64,000 bases of DNA from Prostheceraeus crozeri (Eukaryota; Platyhelminthes; Polycladida; Euryleptidae), in the NCBI GenBank assembly GCA_907163375.1, contig CAJQUW010001446.1, positions 744,001-808,000 on the forward strand. The letters run 5' to 3'. Each line of letters opens with the position of its first letter. The stretch's first letter is position 1. The position numbers and the translations under genes are program-made. Under the pieces are notes generated by a model. It was not told where the DNA came from and searched no databases. It saw only the letters and a program-made list of their open reading frames with translations. This document shows positions 12,986 through 23,330 of this stretch, piece by piece.

Positions 12986-13968
12986 CATAGAAATTAACAG
13001 CACCATAGAAAGTCCAAGAATGGAAATTGCATGAAAATTATGGCACACGCCGGGGGAACTAAGTTGGAGCAAAACGCAAATTGTGCGAGCTGGTTTCCAT
13101 GTTTTCTTATTTATATTTATCAAGCCAAATTGTGATATGGATTGCTGCCCCTTGCGGCGACAGGATGACAAAGAAAGAAATCCTTTAAAACGTTCTGTAC
13201 GTTCATTATTTTGAAATATCGCTCCTATAATCTATCAAGAGTATTATCAGTCACATATGCAACTTGCAATGTCGATTTACAGAACAAACATTGCTCCAGC
13301 TTGAAATCAGAGGTCAAGAAATCTCAGAGTATTCATTTTACTTTAAATGGTTCCCCTGTTCACTAAATTTGAACAATTTTCAAAATCTTTGCATACTTTC
13401 GAATATCAGCTTCCAAAATATCATCACACTATATCACATGTGTCATTTAATGATTAATTGAAAAGTTCCAGCGACTATTCACTTATCTGAGAAATTATTG
13501 TCGGTAAAGAAGCTTTCAATGTGTTTATTCGACAAAAGCGCTAGGTTTCTTAACCGTATGAAGGAGAAATCATCCTATAATTAGAATTTTTTCTATTGAA
13601 TTCTTGAGATATTCTTACAACCAGTGCACCGCCCACTTTCAATTATGACTTTGTGGACCAATTTTTAATTCGAATTTTGAAAAATAGTTGTTAATGACTG
13701 CTGCAAATCGACACAATATACCAGCCCAGGGAATAGCAGGCTATACCACATGAAACAATGCCACCATCTCACTTAATATCATCTTCATAAAAATCCTGCA
13801 TTAATTTGCTGCCAACAACTTCCACAGCCAACTTGGCAAATAGTTTGACTATGATACAATGTTTTAGATCGAATCTGATCTACAAACCATAGATTTTTCC
13901 ATGTGCCATCATTGTACATAGGCAAGATATCAAACTTCCATTCTAGTGTACTATTATCTACTTCTATG
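12986..13968 (-). mobile_element. 1-kb hAT-like non-autonomous element, copy 1 (nested)
   Basis: Starts CATAGAAATTAACAG and ends ACTATTATCTACTTCTATG, so its termini are inverted copies of CATAGAA plus an imperfect extension. It sits inside a GA dinucleotide run, with GAGAGAGA on both sides, as an 8-bp target duplication would give. A second copy in the opposite orientation is at 44103-45158, where the duplication (AGTCAGTT) is unambiguous. No transposase frame is present. It lies inside the larger hAT-like element. Confidence 0.85.
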
Positions 13969-15124
13969 AGAGAGAGAGAGAGATGCGAATAAATCTATTA
14001 ATAAACTGACAGAAGAAAGAAATTCAATGTGCGAATAACGTGATTGTTGATGAAAGAAAAAACGACGATAAAAATGATATCATGAAAACTGATTAATGGT
14101 CCATGTTAAAAAAGGAGATTAAAAATTCCGTGATAAGAACGAAATGTGGTCGGGTCGAAAGCTAACGATCAGAGATTAAAGGAAACTCTTTCAATTTTCA
14201 AAAGAAAGTGGATTTATCGTCAATTGTCAAACATTTGCATAAATTAGAGACGATGAGAAATTGAAACAACAACTACCAACAGCAACACATACGACATCTT
14301 CAGTAGCTGTTAGAAGAACTCCGGGCTCTCGCGGTGTAACTTGACTACAGAAGTAACAACTACAACTGCCTACCAGCGAACAACAACACAGTAGCGTATG
14401 CGGCAACACATCAGCGAGCGCGATTGAAGATTGACGGTATAAATGACACTGATATTCATGATATTTATGATATTATTTTGGTATAAGTGAGTCCGATCGA
14501 ACTGAAGTGTATTCAACATCAAGAAGTGAACTGCAAGTTTAAAGTTTTTCTTTTATCGTTGAGTATCGTATTTGTATAACTATAGTCTTGAAAATTAATA
14601 TTGTCAATTGATGTGATTGGAAGTTGAATAATATTTCATGCCATTTTAATTGAATCATTAGTTATTAGAATAATTTGTTGACACTGTCTATATTGTGATT
14701 TGAACTGGCAGGCTGCCCTTTAATGCAGGGTTAATTTTCCTCTTTCCAAACCGATTGTTTTTCTTGTGTACAACAATTACGTTAATCTCCAATTTTTGTG
14801 CTTATCCAATCAATAACTAAATTCAACAATTGTTTTATTTTGATTAATTATCTTACCTGATAAATAACTAAATAACAGATTGAACAAAGATGATTATCTT
14901 TTCATTGTTTGCTTAATTGCTGAATTAACATTGTCCGGTGGCTGTAGGCCCATCAAAGTCACAATTAGCACTCTTTATTCAGCAATAGAATAAAACTAGC
15001 TCTGTCGATCTATCTATCTCTCTCTTATCTCTGCGTGCAGTTAGCACAACGGCCGAATATTGTGATTTCAATTTTTGTATAAATAGATTTATCACAGGTC
15101 TATCGAAAAAGTGGAATTAAGGTT

Positions 15125-15235
15125 TATCAAGGGTCAATTCCAATTCCAGTAGATTTAAATATCGTCATTTCCAATTCCAATTCTGATTCCGACGAAAAAT
15201 GGAATTAATTCCGGGTCGGAATTAATTCCAATTCC
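15125..15235. repeat. AATTCC hexamer array, right subterminal region of hAT element
   Basis: GGAATT/AATTCC units in irregular tandem just inside the right terminus, matching the array at 12590-12690. Confidence 0.75.
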
Positions 15236-16437
15236 GACTTTTCCAACTCTGAGTATGGCGTCTCATCAGTCGACAATTTATAGAATTGCATCTTATGACT
15301 CCATCAGAGTCATAATTGCGAATGACTTTGTGAACTTTCAGTGTTTCTGGGATTATCGGTGCATTGGAAATGTCTGCCCGCTCCTGTATCATTTCACATA
15401 TTGGCAAGTAAATTGATGTAATGCTCGGCACGAGTGTTTGTTTGCTGCATCTGTGAATTCCCTTGGTGTTTTTATGGTCAATCTCCCAGACTTGACTTCT
15501 CGATATAAGGTATTCTTAATCGTAATTGTAATTAATTGTAGACAAACTGTTTATGTTCACGGATGAAGCCATAGAGCAATGAAAAAGAAATGCGTTTGTT
15601 AAATGCTTGCTCAAAGCATTCATCTGGATTTTGAGTTCCAAAAATTTGAGCGCCATTTACGATGTTTAGCAAGTCCCTCAAAGTCCATAAGAGGTATTTT
15701 TTTGAACAAATTGCTTGATGCCATTCACTTTCCCAATATACACATTGTCATTTCGGCCGGGAGTAATATATGAAACATCGGAGCGATCAAAAAACTTCAG
15801 CAACCACTGTTCCTCTTCATCGCTTAGCACTATCGGCTTGCGTCCTAGTTTTGTTTTCATCAGAGGAACAACCCTGATTTTATATTTTTCGGATAATGTG
15901 TCTAGTATTTCCGATTTCTTACGGGGACTCGCCGGTAATGCCTTCTCAGCGCGAACCAAGCCTCGAGATTTTGACTGCTTCGAAGAAAATGAGGTATTCA
16001 AAGAGGCAGACAATTCCTCCTCCGATGGTTGAGTGGACGCGCTTTTAGATTGTTGTCTTTCCAGTTTCTCTCTTTGGCGATATAGTCTGCTTCTCTCTTT
16101 ATCCTTTTGCTTTCTTGCTTGGTAGGATTCAGTGTTTAGGTTTTTCTCTACAGAGCGAGTGAGAGCTTTCCGTTCTGTGTCAGCTTTCCGTATTCTGTCA
16201 ATATTCTTCATCCGATAATGTTTGCAGTAGTCTTTATTCCTGCTCGGTGCCATTTCGAATTGCTCACTGTTCCTGCACAGCCGGAGGATACACAATGATG
16301 TGAATCAGTCACTTGATGAATAAAGTACGGTGTGATTATTGATCTTAAAACTTCCCCTTTTTGAAATCTCAGTCTTTCGCTTGATGACTTCTTAGTAGTC
16401 GTACAGCGCTTTGATATCTGCGCATGCAATGTATGGA

Positions 16438-16533
16438 TGCTGTCTCTATTTTCTGAACTGCAATGTATTTGTAGGCTGAAGGCGCGTAGCGCCTGAGGAC
16501 AAAGACATTGCAGTTCAGAAAATAGAGATAGCA
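16438..16533. repeat. Hairpin repeat, 28-bp arms
   Basis: Left arm (16438-16465) beginning GCTGTCTCTATTTTCTGAAC is mirrored by 16506-16533 ending GAAAATAGAGATAGC with a single mismatch. Inside lies a smaller palindrome, AGGCGCGTAGCGCCT. A foldback unit at the left edge of a larger inverted-repeat region (16539-17381). Confidence 0.85.
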
Positions 16534-16538
16534 GCGAT

Positions 16539-17381
16539 ATTGTAATAACTATTACTTAGCTATGCTATACCTCCATGATATTTCTTAAATCAACATTCCT
16601 TAAGAATTCAACCATGATATCATGAGTTTGCGGACTCGGATTTCTACACTTTCTTGCCCTTCTGTGTTCATAGAATACCTATTTTCCTTAGTTGTTTTGA
16701 AATTCAAAAAAGTGGACTGCAATGCTCTTACGATTTGAATGATTACTTCTACGGCTGGTATTAAGGAGCTATTATGACTACCGAAAAAATTAGTGCAGGC
16801 ATGGTAGATTTTTCGATGTTGAAGCAAGGATGTGTTTCGGATCAGGACTATCAACAAACGAATACAATCGACTAATCGAAAACCAGGCAAATGATCGTAT
16901 AATGGATGAGCTACCGGAAAACATCAGTGTCGACTGCTTATTTGATTCCATCAATGATAATGCTAAGCTTAGCTCTGATGAACAATCACTGTCATCTCAA
17001 ATGCAAGCACAAATACAAGAGGAAATGAATAAGTTCGAGAGAAGCCATAGATCTGAATCTTCAGTGATTCAAGAAAGAGTTCATGTCAAAAAGTTTGAAG
17101 AATTTCTTCAGTTAAAGAATTTAGACTGTTCAATAATTCAATAATTTAAGTTATTTAATTAATAAGTTAGACAATTCAATAATTGTTCGTTCTGAGAGAA
17201 CATTGCACTGAATAATTTCTTGTGCAAGCATGACTAATTTGTGATTATTACGATAATATTTTGATATTTTTCAGTAGTTTATATTTAAAAATTCGTACTG
17301 CAATACCGCATTGCAGTACGAATTGCATTGGTTTAATGTATAGTAAAAAATAGGACTGCAATGACTAATAGTTATTACAAT
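16539..17381. mobile_element. Putative inverted-repeat element with nested palindromes
   Basis: A perfect 16-bp inverted repeat, ATTGTAATAACTATTA at 16539-16554 and TAATAGTTATTACAAT at 17366-17381, brackets about 840 bp. Near the right end a second palindrome, TTCGTACTGCAAT-ACCGC-ATTGCAGTACGAA (17291-17321), has perfect 13-bp arms, and ACTGCAAT recurs several times. The interior carries an unrecognised 104-codon plus-strand frame (16830-17144). No target duplication was identified, so element status is inferred from the symmetry alone. Confidence 0.5.
16830..17144 (+). CDS. Unrecognised ORF inside inverted-repeat element
   Basis: A 104-codon open frame, acidic in its first half (DELPENISVDCLFDS) with a charged, possibly helical second half (HVKKFEEFLQLKNLD). 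No family recognised. It lies wholly within the 16539-17381 symmetrical region and may be a relic of its coding part, or a chance frame. No promoter or splice evidence was seen. Confidence 0.2.
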   Translation: MCFGSGLSTNEYNRLIENQANDRIMDELPENISVDCLFDSINDNAKLSSDEQSLSSQMQAQIQEEMNKFERSHRSESSVIQERVHVKKFEEFLQLKNLDCSIIQ

Positions 17382-17558
17382 GAACATTTAGTTTGAATTT
17401 CCATGCAAACTCGCTTGCGCTTAGTCATATCCATGGTTTTGTTGTCACCATAAACCATAGACATTGCAAACAAAATTTCATCTTTGCTTAAAATATGGAG
17501 ATGTGACATAGAAAGTGCTCATGCTTCGATCTGTAGTGTCAAAACAACTTATGAAGAT

Positions 17559-17933
17559 ATCTGTTGGACAGACGCATTGTCAATCTGTTGGACAGACGAT
17601 GCTTCTAAACGATTTAATTTCAAAGCTGCAGCAGTGTTTCTTTGTACTGTTCAAGGACCGAAATTAATGCACTATTCATTGATGCTTCAGAAAGTATGAA
17701 CTCGTATAACCATGGAGAATTTATGCTAGATAAATTAAAACACAAATATTTCTGTTGGACTGACGAACATGTGACTTATGCTGAGTAATCAGACGGCCAT
17801 AATGTTCATATTTTGAAAATACCTCATATATGTAATGAGAGATGTTCAATGACTTTGTCCTACGACCGATTGGCTGTAAAAGTCTCATGAGGGACAAAAT
17901 GTGGACTGTAGTGCTTCGTCTGTCCAACAGACG
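17559..17933. repeat. Second cluster of 15-bp CTGTTGGACAG palindromes
   Basis: Units at 17559-17574, 17583-17598, 17751-17765 (variant TCTGTTGGACTGACG) and 17917-17933 (CGTCTGTCCAACAGACG, a palindrome with 7-bp arms). Two units lie in tandem at the left and one inverted at the right, as at 11.0-11.6 kb. No coding content was recognised between them. Confidence 0.65.
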
Positions 17934-18352
17934 AGAAAATTAGGAAAATCCCTGCAAAGTTGCTTTTTATAGCTTTCCATGTGCTAGAAATGTGAGATGT
18001 TAGTCATATTTTAGAATTAGGGGTCATGGTCTCCTGTATGACTGATTTTGCAATTTCATTCATTCAAGTTTTATTTCATGAAGTTGTGGGACCAAATTGA
18101 AAACAGACCCCACTGCTTATATAGTGGTTTCACGTCGCTAGTGTATAAAGCGTAATCTCCGCGAACAACTGAATTTTTGATATAAAAATTTTCACTGTAT
18201 GCAGACACTTACTGAGTTGACCCTCTACCTAATATATACTTACTCTATGTCACATGCCGTTTATAATGACCATGAAACAAAAACGCCTCGTAAAAGTTAC
18301 TATAAGTTTTCTTTGATGCCGATTGTTACATCAAAATTTGCAATGAATATAT
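17934..18352. other. No gene recognised
   Basis: Short AT-rich spacer between repeats; nothing supportable. Confidence 0.5.
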
Positions 18353-19079
18353 TAGTCCGGCAGCCAGAGCGAGTTTCTGCATGGAACGAGGCCGAAAGTG
18401 AGACTTTCACAGAATGTTGTACACCCTATGCCTACTACGAATCTGCACGTCTGCCGAGTTCTAGTGAGTTCCTCTCCTTGTCAGACAAGATCAAAGAAAA
18501 GCACATGTAAATCCAATGGGACGCAGATTGCAGTTTCTGGCTAAAATAAAATTTTGCATGTTATCTCTGATTAAACGAAAAGTACTAAGCCGAGAGTCAT
18601 ACTTTTTGGCATGGAATATCTTCAGGTCATTTCCTATGATGGGCATGTGCTTTTATCATGCATCTAATCGGAAATGTATATGAGAATGTGGTTCAATGTG
18701 GATAAAGTTGCTAAAAATGCTTGTGTTTGCCGACATAAAGAGGCTCGCCAAATCTGAATGTGTTTAGCTTCATAGACAGAAGTGCATGAACATGAAAGGA
18801 AATGACCTGAGGACATTCCATGCCAAAAATTATGACTCTGGGCTTAGTACTTTTCGTCTAATCAGAGAAAACATAGAAAATTTCATTTTAGCCAAAAACT
18901 GCAATCTGCGTCCCATTGGATTTACATGTGTTTTTCTTTGATCTTGTCTGACAAGAAGAGGAACTCACTAGAACTCGGCAGACGTGCAGATTCGTAGTAG
19001 GCATAGGGTGTACAACATTCTGTGAAAGTCTCACTTTCGGCCTCGTTCCCTGCAGAAACTCGCTCTGGCTGCCGGACTA
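18353..19079. mobile_element. Foldback/MITE element with ~290-bp terminal inverted repeats
   Basis: The termini TAGTCCGGCAGCCAGAGCG and its inverted copy at 19060-19079 open two long arms, about 18353-18640 and 18790-19079, that mirror each other with scattered mismatches. Flanks read ATAT and TAT, compatible with a TA or TAT duplication. Related partial copies: the centre (TTTTTGGCATGGAAT) near 47130-47350 and 53440-53490, and arm sequence (TCAAAGAAAAACACA, ATCCAATGGGA) near 50985-51190. No transposase. Confidence 0.8.
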
Positions 19080-19673
19080 TATGTTCCGCGAAGCAAATTT
19101 AATTCCAATAATAAAATAATTGAAACAATTACTTGATTGTTTTAATGTAAATGTTGTTGTCTATTCAATCACTGCTGGAGTGCAAAGGTCATCGAAGCAC
19201 TTATGATGAAGCTTCAAGAGGCAATCCACTAGGATAAAGTTTCGCGCATAGATTTTCAAATATTGTGACTTGCTGCTGCATGATTTTAGAAATCATATTT
19301 TGAAATATGTTGACAATGTAGCATTATGCACACCAATAATGAAAGCTGGTTATACTAGCTTCTTTTATGTTGGAGTTGGTAATGGATGAGTGTCAACAAA
19401 ATGTCTTTTCAAGGATGCTGCCAAAGTCATCAGACCTATCCAATACCTTGCTGTCATATTTTGCAGTCTTAGAGAATTGCACTTTCAGAGTATCCTTTTA
19501 GCTACCTAGATCCCTCATAGCTATTATTTTATTCTTTTCAGTAAGAGAAGAACTATAAAAGAAATACAGCGCTATAGCGAAAGTCGCTACAAAACGTGTG
19601 ACATTTTGATCATGGGGATAAGTGTATCTTCTAAAAGTTCAACAGGTACAAAAATGTTTGATATCACAGTTTG
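19080..19673. other. No gene recognised
   Basis: AT-rich spacer; no coding or structured feature could be supported. Confidence 0.5.
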
Positions 19674-19780
19674 CTGCCGTGCCTCCCGTCGTGCGTAATT
19701 TATAAATGGCAATGTGGCAAGTGTGCCCAGTATTATAACAGTCAGGCGAAAGTCTTTCGTCACCGCATTCTTAAGCCTCC
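19674..19780 (+). pseudogene. Possible GIY-YIG endonuclease remnant of a Penelope-like element
   Basis: One frame reads SCVIYKWQCGKCAQYYNSQ then VFRHRI. This resembles the VVY...C..C...YIG...R.R block of the GIY-YIG domains at 23470-23790 and 39716-40060 in this window. The YIG itself is altered (YNS) and a stop follows about 13 codons later. Fragment only; the resemblance may be coincidental. Confidence 0.35.
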
Positions 19781-19960
19781 ACCTTAAGATGTTTTCTCAT
19801 TCTTTACTCCACCTTATGGTTCAAAGATTGAGAGACAGCAGAATGAAGCTGCGTTTATTAAACGATTTCTTCCCTCATTGAATGGCTGACTATCATTGTG
19901 TTGTGGTGCAAAGTTTGATTTTACAAGAAGCGGTGAGATCGCAATATAAAAATTTGTTCA

Positions 19961-20390
19961 ACCATACAGTCAGTAAAATGATTTGAACTCTGTACTCGCA
20001 ATGCCTGGAGGAAGATAAAGGCCAATGATCAACAGTCTTGAAGAAGGGATTTGAATGCAACAAACTTCTAAATGCTCAGAAGATGAAATTTCAATTTTCT
20101 TAGATCGAAGATATTTTCATGACCAAATAGCCACGCCTCCTCGACGCAAATTGTTCACCCGATCTGTACGGTTACAATCGTATTCATTGATATTAACGGC
20201 TTGAGCAGGAGTATTGCAGTTAAGCCAAGTTTCTGTACAAATAATGACTCCTGGGTTCAACGTAGCGGCATGAGAACGAAGCTCGTCAACTTTATTATTC
20301 AAAGAGCAAAGATTCGTCAGAAATATGCTCGGTAATCTCTCTCTGATTTTACAAGAAGCGGTGAAATCGCAATATAAAAATTTTGCTCCA
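19961..20390 (-). pseudogene. N-terminal part of APE endonuclease (ORF2) in copy 2
   Basis: Minus-strand translation gives SIFLTN, LNNKVDELRSHAATL and TETWLNCNTPAQAV, the start of the endonuclease. It retains TGG where copy 1 has TAG, but shares the following TGA and the later frameshift. Truncated at 19961 before the GDFN motif. Confidence 0.75.
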
Positions 20391-20395
20391 CTGAG

Positions 20396-21406
20396 TCAAT
20401 AATATTTTGTTATAATAATAATAATATAATAATGAATTTTATTTTTGACGAACGCAGTTGATCCTGGGCTTTGAGTACGCAATTCATAAGCCTTTTTCCT
20501 TATTTCTGCGATTTTCCTATTCACTTCAACAGGCAAGTCTTCTTGAATGAATACCTTGTTCAAGGGAGAAACAGCTTGCTCGAGTAGCCTAGACTTCGTC
20601 AGAAATTGCCTGGTGGTATTCTCGTTGGACTTAACCAATATCAATCTCGGTCTACCATCATTTCGCTCCCTCCCGATGCGGTGAACGTCTCGAATATATC
20701 CGGCTTGATTCACAATGCCCAATTCTCGCGCAATCACATCTATGGCATCTCGACAGTTGGATACTGGAGTACCACATACGTCGGTAACTTTCTCCGGAAA
20801 ATTGCTCACAATGAAGGATTCCTTTCGTTTTTCCATTTCGATTGAGAAAATATGCCTCTGAACAGCGCAGAATGTGTCCTTAATGCCACTCATATCTTCA
20901 CGGACAGAGCTCCTCAATGATTCTACATCTGATGTAAGACGTTCGATTTGCCTTTCTTTCTCGAATAGAACTTGCCGAATACTCCCATCATCCATTATTG
21001 TCCGGGACTCAATTTTGGATATCTTTTCATTCAACTCTTTCCTTATAGACTGCGTGTGATTCTTCATTTCTTCTCGCACCGACTTGATTTTGCTATCGAT
21101 ACTTTCATATATAGATAATTTGAGAGCATTTAACTTGTTTTCAAGCTCGGACATGAAAGATTTGCGAGCAATGTCCGCACTGTAAGTCAAAAAGTTCTCA
21201 CATCTCAAACACACGAAGAAAACGTTCTTTAGTTCTTTATCGCTTGTCTTAGAATGACCCGAACAGCCAGCATGGAAATGTTTCGAGCAACCCGGACTGT
21301 TACACACAACCAACCGTTTATCACGATCTTTGGACCTGTCATTAATGACACAAGGCTCGGCGCAGCAGTGACCTGAGATTGATTTTCTTTTGGAGTCCAT
21401 GGGCAC
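20396..21406 (-). CDS. ORF1 protein of non-LTR retrotransposon (PHD-like finger, coiled coil)
   Basis: 336 codons, open from Met at 21406. Residues about 14-70 hold a Cys/His pattern like a PHD finger (HCCAEPC, CNSPGCSKHFHAGC, FVCLRC). Residues about 90-200 are heptad-rich charged sequence consistent with a coiled coil. Then follow an RRM-like start (ESFIVSNFPEK) and a basic C-terminal domain (VHRIGRERNDGRPRL). This is the layout of ORF1 proteins that multimerise on LINE RNA and act as nucleic-acid chaperones. The last residues (HYYIIIIITKYY) come from an ATT-rich expansion not present in copy 1, so the natural C-terminus is probably altered. ORF2 follows with a small overlap or gap, as in copy 1. 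Confidence 0.8.
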   Translation of the reverse strand: MPMDSKRKSISGHCCAEPCVINDRSKDRDKRLVVCNSPGCSKHFHAGCSGHSKTSDKELKNVFFVCLRCENFLTYSADIARKSFMSELENKLNALKLSIYESIDSKIKSVREEMKNHTQSIRKELNEKISKIESRTIMDDGSIRQVLFEKERQIERLTSDVESLRSSVREDMSGIKDTFCAVQRHIFSIEMEKRKESFIVSNFPEKVTDVCGTPVSNCRDAIDVIARELGIVNQAGYIRDVHRIGRERNDGRPRLILVKSNENTTRQFLTKSRLLEQAVSPLNKVFIQEDLPVEVNRKIAEIRKKAYELRTQSPGSTAFVKNKIHYYIIIIITKYY

Positions 21407-21800
21407 TTAATCAGCGAAAAAATACCAACATGTAAGCAGTGGAATTGAACCAGCAGACAGATTCTATCCAATGCTGGAGTCCAGCACTATAACATCTACA
21501 CCAGCACGACACTAGCACTTGCACACGAATTAGATGCACTTAACTGAATACGCGAGAAAATCTGATGCCCTTCACGTCAAAATCACGTGTTAATCGACGG
21601 AAACCGAAGACTGCTTTCTACAACCTGGCCAGTGAACAGAGCTTACTGTTTAGCGACAAAACTCCACCAAGCCAGGAACCACGAAAATATGAGACGATCA
21701 CGGAAATAAATATTGTTATGATGACATAGACAAGGCAACACGGATCAAGCCGATATAAAAATCCTCCGAAAACAGCAATCTCAGACCAACGAAAAGTCAT

Positions 21801-22619
21801 ACTCTACGAATTCAGTCTATACTGAATGTGAATAATATGTTAATTATATAGCAATAAGAAGTGTTCATAATTACATGGCATCTGTAGTTGCATATTTCGT
21901 TATTGTGTGACATTCCTCTCTCTCCCGCCTCTCGCCACGAGGCTCGGTGAGAGCAGGCAATTTTGTTGGACGCGACCTTAAGATTACTGGCTTACTTGTC
22001 GTATTAATCTGTTCTCTCTATGAATAGAATATCAATGTGTTTATCAACAAGTTTATATCATCATCAATTACTGGGCGGCCAATTAAATGCCTTTTTATCA
22101 GGATGTTTTAAAGCAGTGTTCTACGATGGTTCTATAAACTTGTTGGAAAACATGGTTCAAAAACAAGCTGTTATATTCAAGTTTATAACAGAGTGTGAGG
22201 CTCGTATTTCATATTTGTTTTGAAGGACGCTGTGTTACTTTAACCTTTGTCATGATACGGGGCAATACAGCGTAATATAGTGATTTAGGATATATCATTT
22301 GAGGCTGCGCATTGTTTTTACTTGATTTTTCATGCATACTTACATCTTATCTTGATCAGAGACTAGAGCCCCTGCCCTTTCAACGAAGTCATCGCTACTA
22401 TTGAACAGAAATTCCTTAGATTCGGATAATTAATCGAATGCACTTATATAATATAACTTAGATTGGCCTCAAATTCCAAATTTCATCGTCAAGTAAGCTG
22501 GCAAATATGATTGAGAAAAGGCATTGTCGATACAGCATGAAAGATCAGGAGAGAGTTTTGCCATCAGCTGATAGAGAAGACTGAACATCAACATCTACTA
22601 TGCTGAACATAAAGAAATA
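21801..22619. other. No gene recognised
   Basis: AT-rich stretch with one 67-codon frame of no recognisable content. Confidence 0.5.
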
Positions 22620-23330
22620 ACTGCGTATCATTGGATAAGGCAAGGCAGGTCGAACAGAAGATACGAGGTGGCTACAAAGCGAAAGCGCTTTCGGAGCTGC
22701 AAATGAATCAGTTGGTCTCCTGGTTCGAAGAAGATAGTCAGCTAACACTAAAATCTGCTGCTGAAAAAAGTGTCGAGTCATTTTGACATCAGCGTTTCGA
22801 CTACTACAGTCGGAGACTACCTTGAGGGTAGACTAATTTCATGTAAAAGATGCACCGAGAACCACTTGGTATGAACACTATCATGAATAAAGAAAAGCGC
22901 TGGGAATATGTTGTAGCTTTATGTAACTACCTGCGTGAGGGGAAAGAAATTATTTACATCGATGAATAAATTTAAACTCATTCTATAAGCGCACCAAAGG
23001 TTGAGCTCTCACTGGTGATCGTGCTAAAGACGTTCTACCAAACAGCAGGGGACCGACCACGTCTACATCTTATTAGTGGGATAAACAATTCCGGTCTGGT
23101 GAATCCAACCACAAAACGTGGAAGTTTCAAGTCAGACAATTTCAACGACTGGCTCAAAATGATGTTGGAGGAACATGAACAACAAAGCCTTGACCTTAAC
23201 AACGTGATAATATAAGTGATGGCAGCAAACGGGGGGATCATGATTATAGGCTGTACTCGTAATCGAGGAACGCACTCCCTTGAATTTCTGCAGATCCGTT
23301 AGTTAAAAAGGTAAAGAAAAAAGGAGCTTT

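Larger units (their letters stand above)
12563..15251. mobile_element. hAT-like non-autonomous DNA transposon with perfect 8-bp TSD
   Basis: The left end reads CAGAGCTGGAAAAATTCC. The right end, reverse-complemented, reads CAGAGTTGGAAAAGTCGG. Direct repeats AGTATGGC flank it at 12555-12562 and 15252-15259. CAGRG termini with 8-bp duplications are hallmarks of hAT elements. Both ends carry dense AATTCC/GGAATT hexamers (12590-12690 and 15125-15235), typical of hAT subterminal repeats. No transposase is seen inside; the interior holds another insertion at 12986-13968. It interrupts the minus-strand gene described at 12385-16253. Confidence 0.9.
12385..16253 (-). pseudogene. Broken transposon-like gene with C-terminal Cys/His finger, split by a hAT element
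   Basis: The minus strand encodes, from 16253 downward, a basic N-terminal region (MAPSRNKDYCKHYR...), a basic charged helix and a segment RKPIVLSDEEEQWLLKFFDR followed by DVSYITPGRNDNV, ending in a frameshift or stop at 15678. Damaged coding continues to 15260 (PETLKVHKVI). The gene then resumes after the hAT insertion at 12554, giving KKYESQRIQSICGHS and a Cys/His-rich end with CGHC, CPIC and HEHC (12385-12554). The frame running into the insertion site and the frame leaving it match once the insert and one 8-bp duplication are removed. The order (basic region, FFDRSD block, zinc-binding tail) resembles a multicopy metazoan family of transposon-derived proteins; that assignment is from memory and tentative. 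The middle of the protein looks deleted. Not functional. Confidence 0.6.
19915..21800 (-). mobile_element. Non-LTR retrotransposon copy 2, truncated after the endonuclease start
   Basis: Same family as 1-2592, minus strand. It has a putative 5' region (about 21407-21800), an intact ORF1 and the first part of ORF2 up to near 19961. There the sequence breaks at the short shared string TGAACAAATT into a second copy of a ~42-bp segment (GATTTTACAAGAAGCGGTG) that already occurs at 20345. The junction suggests an aberrant, microhomology-linked end rather than a normal 3' terminus. Confidence 0.8.

Noticed and set aside
16830-17144. Crypton-type tyrosine recombinase N-terminus (VHVKKFEEFLQLKNLD)
   Set aside because: Similarity is limited to one amphipathic helix; no RHRY catalytic residues are visible, and Cryptons lack terminal inverted repeats.
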